Of a stretch of 64,000 bases of DNA, positions 57,173-64,000 are shown in pieces. Below the pieces are notes generated by a model. That model saw only the letters and a list, made by a program, of their open reading frames with translations. It was not told the origin of the DNA and made no database searches. Position 1 is the stretch's first letter. Each line of letters starts with the position of its first letter. The DNA comes from Blakeslea trispora (lineage: Eukaryota; Mucoromycota; Mucoromycetes; Mucorales; Choanephoraceae): contig JAIWNE010000023.1 in the NCBI GenBank assembly GCA_025331445.1, positions 1 to 64,000 on the forward strand. The letters are read 5' to 3'. A program made the position numbers and the translations under genes.

Positions 57173-58285
57173 TTAGAAAAGCTCTTGAAGGTCTTTGAGT
57201 GTAACAACACCAGTCCAGCTCTTATCATTACTTATCACTGGCAAGAGGGGAATGTTCTTTTCCTCCATTAACTTCACCGCTTTTGAGGCCAGACTGGTTT
57301 CATCTATCATCAAAGGATTTGCTGTCATGATATCAGCTGCGCATATCTGAAAGATGCCTTCACGTGTTGAGGACTTGAGGACTCGATGTATGTCGCCGTG
57401 AGTAATCACACCTGCTATTCTGTTGGGTCTGAAAGATTCATCAAATTCATCTACTGACGATGTTTCTGAAAGTGGCGGTGATGGAAAAAGATAGCTTTGA
57501 TCACCATCCAGAGTTCTTGAGTCAAGACTTTCATCTTCCAAAACAATGACGCCGGATCCTCGAGGATGTCTGGTCATCTGCATAATAACAACATCAAGTG
57601 AGGTATTCTTGCTGACTGTGGCTACCTTGGATGAGTCAATGACAATGTCTTTCACCTTGAGTAACAGTTTTCGGCCCAGAGAACCTCCGGGATGATTGAG
57701 GGCAAAACCATCGGTTGTGAAACTTCTCAGTTTGGCCAGCGTCAAAGCTAAAGCATCACCTAAAGCCAGCGCTAATGTTGTAGATGAAGTAGGTGCCGGT
57801 AGGTCACCCCCAGCTTCACTCTCTACATGACCATCAATCCATGCCACACATTCCTTTGCAAGCTTACTCTTTGAATTTCCGCCTAATCCGATAACAGGGA
57901 CGGAGCGGTGCTTTAGGCTAGGCAACAGCATCAACAATTCTTCTGTGTTTCCTGAAAAGGACAATGCCAAAACAGCATCATTAGGTTGAACTGTACCAAG
58001 ATCACCATGTAGGGCTTCAACTGGATGCAAAAAAGTGGAGCAAATACCAATTGAGAGCATGGTTGCTACTATCTTTTCTCCAATCTTTCCTGACTTTCCG
58101 ACTCCAGTTACTACAATTTTTCCACCCGCGTCTAAGGACTTAAACATCGTATAAACGGCTTGCTCAAAGCCATTCCTTGAATCCATGTTGTTCTTGAGTC
58201 TTTGAGAAGCAAGTTGGATACATGTTGCCTCTTCTATCAATATATTTGTAGCGTTGTCAATTATATCGTCTGTGGTACTGAACAT
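57173..58285 (-). CDS. KdsD/KpsF-like arabinose-5-phosphate isomerase (SIS plus two CBS domains)
   Basis: Intronless, 370 residues from the ATG at 58283-58285; the frame upstream opens only with non-ATG codons. The SIS domain shows KIVVTGVGKSGKIGEKIVAT, HPVEALHGDLG, LALSFSGNTEELL, TSSTTLALALGDALAL and LNHPGGSLGRKLL, all typical of KdsD-type sugar isomerases. CBS1 (near HPRGSGVIVLED) carries an acidic Ser-rich insertion of about 35 residues before RIAGVITHGDIHRVL. CBS2 is ADIMTANPLMIDETSLASKA to LLPVISNDKSWTGVVTLKDL. By family it interconverts D-ribulose 5-phosphate and D-arabinose 5-phosphate. In bacteria this feeds Kdo for LPS, which fungi lack, so the fungal role is open. CBS domains suggest nucleotide control. 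Confidence 0.88.
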   Translation of the reverse strand: MFSTTDDIIDNATNILIEEATCIQLASQRLKNNMDSRNGFEQAVYTMFKSLDAGGKIVVTGVGKSGKIGEKIVATMLSIGICSTFLHPVEALHGDLGTVQPNDAVLALSFSGNTEELLMLLPSLKHRSVPVIGLGGNSKSKLAKECVAWIDGHVESEAGGDLPAPTSSTTLALALGDALALTLAKLRSFTTDGFALNHPGGSLGRKLLLKVKDIVIDSSKVATVSKNTSLDVVIMQMTRHPRGSGVIVLEDESLDSRTLDGDQSYLFPSPPLSETSSVDEFDESFRPNRIAGVITHGDIHRVLKSSTREGIFQICAADIMTANPLMIDETSLASKAVKLMEEKNIPLLPVISNDKSWTGVVTLKDLQELF

Positions 58286-61200
58286 TTTTGAAGTTTGTGA
58301 TTGAAGTAAACAATTGTTGTTTGCAGAAATATGTATAAACAAAAAAAAAAAAACTGAAAAAAAAATAAAAACTGTATTCTGTTACAAAGCAGCTGCTACT
58401 GCCTATGGCCTTTTATATCCCGAGAACCCCTTGGATCTTGATCTCCGATACCGTGTGTAACCCAAACAAGCCACTTTCTTGTTATCTGCAAAGCAGAAAA
58501 TTACAAAGCACAAAATTTATTTGCAGTAACTTTAGTCTTTCATGATAGACTTTCATTGATAATAAACTTCTTATCAACACTAGCTTTTTTTTTTTCTGCT
58601 GCATATCTATTCGATGTTCATCGTATGCAATCGGTTAGAATGATGGCCCGATGGCTACGCGAAAAACTATAGCCAAGTCCTTGCTTTTCATAGTCCAATC
58701 AGATTTATCAAAGCTCGATTTTTACGATGATCCCGATATGTATATTTGCCAAAAGTGAAAAATCTTACACCATTCTTACCAAACATGACGGAAATGGACG
58801 ATTCAAAAAAAAAAAGATATGAGACGCAAAACGATTTTTTCTTTATCTGACTTTGCTCACCATCTGATCAACTTTATAAGTTTTTTCATTCTTGCTCAAA
58901 GCTTACGTAAAAGCTGAATGATAAAAATGAAAATGATCTTCGATTTAAGCAAAGTGCTTCGATAGGCCTAAAATTTTACTTTAGGCTGCGCAAGGAATTA
59001 ATCAATGTTTGTGCCTATCAAACGCGATTGTCATTTACGCAAGCTCAATCTGTGTTACCTGGAAACACTTTAGAGTGAAGCAGTCAAGTTCAAACCAACT
59101 TCTCTTGCACACTATACCACTAATATCAACTTGGACTATAGTACTAGGCTAATCTAAATGTGTGAGGCGTGACATGTTATCGCAACAACTATCTTTCTTA
59201 TGCGTCACCAAATGTTCCTTTTTCTCTATTTGTAAAAGAAAGTTCAAATATTTATAAATTTGGACATGACGCGTCATCCAAAAGAAGCTGTGTGCAGCAT
59301 TCTATCAAACAGTTGCATTCAATCAAAATTGGTGTTGCTGATCAATCACCATCGAATTTTTTTTTTTTTGTAAATCCGATAGGAGCAGTGGGTATAAACA
59401 AGCATATCTTTTTCCTGGAAGGATTAAATGGGGGGAGAGGGGGGGGGGAGATGGAGGAAAATGAAACTAGGTCTCATATGCAAAAAGAAATAATAAGTCT
59501 TGAGACAAAAAAAAACATTAGTTAGCTCATCAGCTACAGAGTAGGCTTAGACTCCAAATGTACTATGAATTGTCTTTGAATGCAGGTCTGGGATTTGTTT
59601 GAATCAGTGAATTGAATAAACGATACTCATGCACTTACTTTTAAATATCTTAATTGTCTAGACACACCAGAGAAAAATCTTGACAACTCTTGCCGATGAC
59701 GGGCTTCGGAACCAATTTAACCATGAGTTGTTGCCTGTTAAACTTACCGATGACCTTTTTTTTTCCATGCAACAATACCTTAGCAAATGCTTCAACATGC
59801 ACTCATAGCTTTTATCAAGCAGATAGCAGTGCCAGTTTCTTTTTCCTAGTGAATCTGAGCTGACTGCTAGGAATGAAGACTATAATGCCGATGCTATCAT
59901 CAGAACTCGTGAAATTAAAGCTTGTATACCAGAGACCTCTAGCCACTACAAGCTTGAGGGGCAAAGCATGTTTTGACTGGGATCACGCCAAAAGCACTTT
60001 TACTTTGATATCAATGAGTCCAGCAATTTATAAGAAACACCGCTTATCCAAAAAGAAAGCAGCTGTTAAACGGCTAGTGCATTTTGTAGATGGCTAAAGT
60101 AAATCGCACTAAGAAAATAAAAGGTAAATGTGTCTGACTGCATTTAAGTTCATTAGGAAACTCTTTCTAATGATACATTTGTAATGCAAAGAACGGCTTC
60201 AGCTGAAATACCAATAAGCGTAGAAGGCAGTAACAGCATTTTGAGATTAAGTTCCTCTGCTTGTGTATTAAAGGCAAAGGGTGACCCAAGAGAAAAATCA
60301 AAACCAGCGCTTAATGTTGATGTTTTTTTTTACCAAAACAGCTTCGAAAAGACAAACAAAGTCCAGAAAGAACTGGCAAAAGAACACCAGAAATGCTTAT
60401 TTTGCTGATAACTTGGCGAAAGAAATGAGTAAGAAATTTTGCTTCTGCTTATTATAAGCCTATTACAAAGCCAACTAGAGACCTACTTCTTCCAGAAGAG
60501 AATTAATAAAAATCTTAGGTCGTTCTTTTGCTTGATTGTCTTATCCTTGTGTTGCATTTCTCAATCTAGTCCAGTTATATATCCTATTGAATAAAGGTCA
60601 GTCAAGTAGTTTTATAGCTTAACAGAAATGCATATAATTGCAGGAGGCATTACCAACTAAAGAGACAGCGCGAGATGAGAGCAACAACAGACAGATCTTA
60701 GTCCACCTACAAACAGAAGATTTTCGTCAGTACGAGGATAGTAATCAAGTCTATAATAGTTAAACTGAACTAGCAAAATCTACTCTTTCAATCTCCTCAC
60801 TTAAAAGAGTGCACTTGTCACTCTTCAGTCAAGTTCAGTACTTTAGTAGGAGCTGATTGCAGATAACAACTTCTTTGAAATTGAGAGATGAAGGCCAAGT
60901 AGTATCAGTCAATACCATTTTCCTCGAACTCTTTAGAACGTTTTGTTTTCTGTTATGTTTCTAAAATAAAAACTATTTTATCAATTAGAAAAAGAAGCTG
61001 GAACATTTGTTTCTTCTTTTGAAACAAATCTGTAATAAAGAAAGGGTAGATACACTCTTTCAAATCAAAGTAAAATAATCGAATACCATGGGTATACAAA
61101 CCCCATCAGCAAGAATCCTCATCTGGAAGAGTGTGAATTTAGAGCTCACCAAGAATATGTTTGTTAATTACGTATTGGTATTTACTATGTGCTTCAGGAC

Positions 61201-62618
61201 ACTTTGCTTCAAAATAAAAAGTAGACATCTTTACTCTTCGCCTTTGCTCCAATCGTAGAGTCTGGCTCCCTCCTGTCTTTCACAGGCTTACCAATTATCA
61301 TTGTAAAAGTATATTCTACATAAGCTAGTATGATAAGCAGAGTTAGCTGAGCATATATTTGCAATGCATAAGCGTATTCTTCACTTGCCTTTCCCATTAA
61401 AACTCTGCGAGCAATCATTTTCAAATATGTTTTCGGTAAATGATCCTGCAAATGAAGTGTGGTTAACTTCAGCGGTATAGCAATGTCTTTAATTGTACTT
61501 GCGTTATTATCTTTCTTATCTTCCTCCTCATCAAAAGCCTTATAGATAGGTGATTAAAATCAGTTTTTTTTTTTTTTTTTATTTTTAAAAAACAAACTTA
61601 CGTTAACTTGGTTTCTACAGTATAACAGTGATTTAGAGTACTTTAAAAATCTTCATAGCTTTGCCTTCAGAAAAGTCAAGCAATAAGCGTGCATTCATAC
61701 CTTTTTAAATAAGAATTTTACTTGGTCTGTGATCAGGAATAATATGAGGTTAGGTAAAGTTCATGAGACCTTTGCATAAAGCAAAAACTTAAAAAGAAAC
61801 CCAATCGGGTAACTTTAAGCTTTGTATTTAGTTCAGACTTGAACAATTAAAAGCACCATCTCCCGCTTTTTTTTTTCTTTTGACTCCAAATAATGATTCC
61901 ATGGAAGGATAGCTTCGAATAAGATGGAATACTGATATCCAATGATACCAAAGGTGTAACAAAGTAAGGCCATCTTATTGTGACAAACCATTGCTGATCT
62001 CAGATAGAGATTTATGCAAGAATTTCTCACTTTAAATTCAGTTGATACTGAAGAGATTTGGTTTACAAGGCACATAAAAGATGTTTATTGCTTACTTTTT
62101 TTTTTTTTTTGTTCAAAGCGATTTTAAGTGACGCAGAAGTGCGCTTAAACAAGTGTTTTGATTCATATATCTGTGTTGTTTTTTATTTAGTAAGCGGGCA
62201 TCAATGGTCTCTTCTAATTTTTGTCTTCCGCTCCCATTCCATATGCAAATGGGAAGAGATTACACTTTCTTTTTCTTTTTTATTGTTGATTTGTATATGG
62301 GTGTACCTTTCTTTTAATCCTTTCCGAATCAGAATATTCAGCTTCAAGTATAGGAAGCTAAGTTTCGTTGGTTTGAAAGAAAAAAAAAAGCAGCTTATTT
62401 CTTATGGCTGGGCCCATATTTAACCATGAGTGAAAAGAAAGCATAAAGTTATACGCAACCTGTAATGAGATTGAACTCTCTCTTTCTGTTTGATTTTACA
62501 ACCTTGTACAACTCTGTTCATATGCGAATTCAAAGGCAGCACACACTTCAGGTTCATTTTTTTCTTCTTTTTTTTTTCTGTCCCTCTTTAGCACCTTTTG
62601 TTTACGATTGTGAATACC
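58286..62618. other. Gene-poor region, 4.3 kb, with probable decayed coding sequence
   Basis: No intact gene is supported. G-rich runs occur near 59430-59450. Short open stretches at 59873-60097 and 60184-60408 look like fragments. The minus-strand sequence at 61209-62075 has gene-like texture and is listed separately. This stretch probably contains old mobile or repeated DNA. Confidence 0.5.
61209..62075 (-). pseudogene. Possible decayed gene or repeat-element ORF
   Basis: In the minus frame, 61209 to about 61545 is open and gene-like: IKDIAIPLKLTTLHLQDHLP, KMIARRVLMGKASEEYAYAL, IYAQLTLLIILAYVEYTF. A possible upstream exon ends YSKSLLYCRNQVN before a GTAAGT donor near 61601, but its 5' side is frameshifted. 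A further piece at 61833-62075 (SAMVCHNKMALLCYTFGIIG) is hydrophobic and gene-like. I recognise no family. The mixture of open segments and breaks suggests a degraded gene or a fragment of a repeated element. Confidence 0.3.
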
Positions 62619-64000
62619 ATGACAACCTCTTCAGATGAAGGTGTGTTTCTCTTCTTTCTCTCAACTTTTAAGCCCTGTAACAAATAGAGAAGAAAAAAAA
62701 AGGAACTTATGAAACAGCATAGATCTAGCAGCACGACTAAAGGAATTTGAGAAGCGAGAGATTGCCTTGAAAGAGAAACTAAATGAAGAGCATGCACAGC
62801 TTCTCAACTACCAAAAAAAGCTGACTCAAGCAGGGACTCATCTAAAGACACTTGCACAAGAAAATACCACATTAAAGAAATCTTTATCGAACAAAGAATC
62901 GGAACGGCAAGAGTTACTTGATCTATCTTCCCGAGTTCAGGCACTCGAGACAGAGTTGACCGAAACAAAAAAGGAACATCACAAAAAGTCCAAGCAACTT
63001 GTTCAACTGATTGAGCAATCGAATCCGTCACCGAAAGATGATCCCTCTTCTTTACCTGACATCGCTACAGATGCTGACTTTCAGGCCTATGTTGAGTCTG
63101 TTCAGAACCGCTTAAAAGAGGGTAAATCTCGACACACTTTTCTTTTTTGCACTGCTCTGATAAAAATCATATAATCATTAGGTCAGCCCCATCAAGATGA
63201 AATAGACACATTGAATACAAGAATTCAAGGTAAGAATGAACAAACAACAAAGCCCCTTTGTTTTCTAATTTACCTTTTCATAAAAAAAAAAAAAAGAGCT
63301 TCAAGCAGTTGATTCTACAATTGTTATTGAAGAAAGCTTGGATCGCATCATGAAGGACCCAGAAAACGGTACAATTAACAGCTCTGTGCCACCTTCTATC
63401 TTACTTTTACTTGAGCAGCTTAGAAATACATTGCTTGAACAACAAGAAAAGATCAACATGGCTGATAAAGCGCATGCATCACTCTTGAAAGATACCACTT
63501 TAGGTATATAAAGACAAAAGAAGAAGAAAGAAAAGGAAACTGACATTGTGAGAATAGACTTGAAACGCCAAATAACTCAACTTCAGGCCACTGTGAATCG
63601 TCTGACAGAAGAAAAAGAAGAATCACAGAGCCTATTAGATTCAGCCAACAGTGCCAAAGAGGAATTAGAGAGTCAACTGGCTAAAGTGCAGAAGGAGAGA
63701 GATGCCAGTCAAGAGAGAGAAAGACAGCTGAGCCAAGAACACAAATCACTCTTGGGCAAGCTATCTCATATTAAAGAGAATTTAGCGCCTCGATTAGAGC
63801 AAGACAAACAGCTTCGACAACGAGTCACAGAGCTGACAAAGGACTTGGAAGAGACTGTGCGCGAGCTGGAACAATGCCGGTCTGATATGATTATGCGAGA
63901 AGAAGAACACTCTATTCAACTGGAGCATAAGGAAAAAACAGTAGCTCAATTATCTTCACGATTAGAAACAGTCCAACAAGAGAGAGAAGAATATGAACAG
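62619..64000 (+). CDS. Long coiled-coil protein (golgin-like), 5' part, truncated by window end
   Basis: Exons 62619-62640 (MTTSSDE plus one base), 62723-63121, 63182-63229, 63297-63503 and 63558 to the window end stay in one frame. The product is a heptad-rich coiled coil from residue 8 on (LAARLKEFEKREIALKEKLN, RVQALETELTETKKEHHKKS, KQLRQRVTELTKDLEETVRE), broken by a short Pro/Ser/Asp-rich hinge (PSPKDDPSSLPDIATDADF). The last visible exon needs acceptor AATAG at 63557 rather than GTGAG at 63551, which would meet a stop. Composition suggests a golgin or vesicle tether, but the diagnostic C-terminus (GRIP, GRAB or similar) lies outside the window. Confidence 0.8.

Noticed and set aside
59873..60408. 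Two short plus-strand open frames in the 58-62 kb gap
   Set aside because: Fragmentary, no domain and no splice partner; retained only as possible relic sequence.

Overview
The window is a nuclear genomic segment from a filamentous fungus. I infer an early-diverging fungus of the Mucoromycota (Mucorales-like). The reasons are AT-rich DNA full of poly-A/poly-T tracts, many short GT-AG introns (mostly about 50-120 nt, often several per gene), clearly eukaryotic housekeeping genes, a two-LIM CRIP-type protein, an MT-A70 methyltransferase with an intact DPPW motif, and Tc1/mariner and tyrosine-recombinase mobile DNA. No species can be named from the sequence alone. Exon models below were built by hand from splice signals, frame continuity and family motifs. 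Where stated, the summed exon lengths give an uninterrupted reading frame.

Layout. 0-7 kb: 3' end of a WDR74/NSA1 ribosome-biogenesis gene, an EF-hand mitochondrial carrier, a CsbD-like stress protein and a two-LIM protein. 7-16 kb: a glutathione S-transferase, an 11-exon gamma-glutamyltransferase with a 10-nt microexon, and NOP56, whose first coding exon is the ATG alone. 17-29 kb: a disordered protein of unknown function, a UPF0538/C2orf76 homologue, a secreted LysM plus Cys-rich protein, SAM50 and PEX13. 29-36 kb: a PUF protein with two RRMs (JSN1/PUF2-like) convergent with a RAD5/HLTF-type helicase. 36.2-39.3 kb: a decayed 3.0-kb mobile element bounded by Tc1/mariner inverted repeats and containing a broken tyrosine recombinase. 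39.5-47 kb: a protein with a duplicated R-E-x-W module, a GH16 glucanase whose catalytic motif is assembled from a 14-nt microexon, a 3.7-kb gene-poor stretch and a Gln-rich Zn2Cys6 regulator. 47.7-53.4 kb: a compact block with an MT-A70 adenine methyltransferase, a small unknown protein, OST5/TMEM258, MIM1, U2AF large subunit, the BET1 SNARE and a secreted subtilisin-inhibitor-like protein. 53.7-55.9 kb: a secreted Cys-rich, poly-Thr gene cut by an apparently intact Tc1/mariner transposon. 57-64 kb: a KdsD-like SIS/CBS sugar-phosphate isomerase, a 4.3-kb gene-poor region with decayed coding sequence, and the 5' part of a long coiled-coil (golgin-like) gene running off the window.

There is no operon logic, as expected for a fungus. 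Functional themes recur all the same. SAM50 and MIM1 both serve mitochondrial outer-membrane biogenesis. GST and gamma-glutamyltransferase both use glutathione. WDR74 and NOP56 act in ribosome assembly. OST5 and BET1 act in the early secretory pathway. Four secreted proteins (LysM/Cys-rich, GH16, SSI-like inhibitor, Cys-rich/poly-Thr) point to cell-wall and extracellular functions. The most notable items are the transposon insertion that splits a secreted protein gene in a precisely reconstructable way, the nested 36-39 kb element, the candidate 6mA methyltransferase, the microexons, and a small Cys-rich module shared by two otherwise different secreted proteins.
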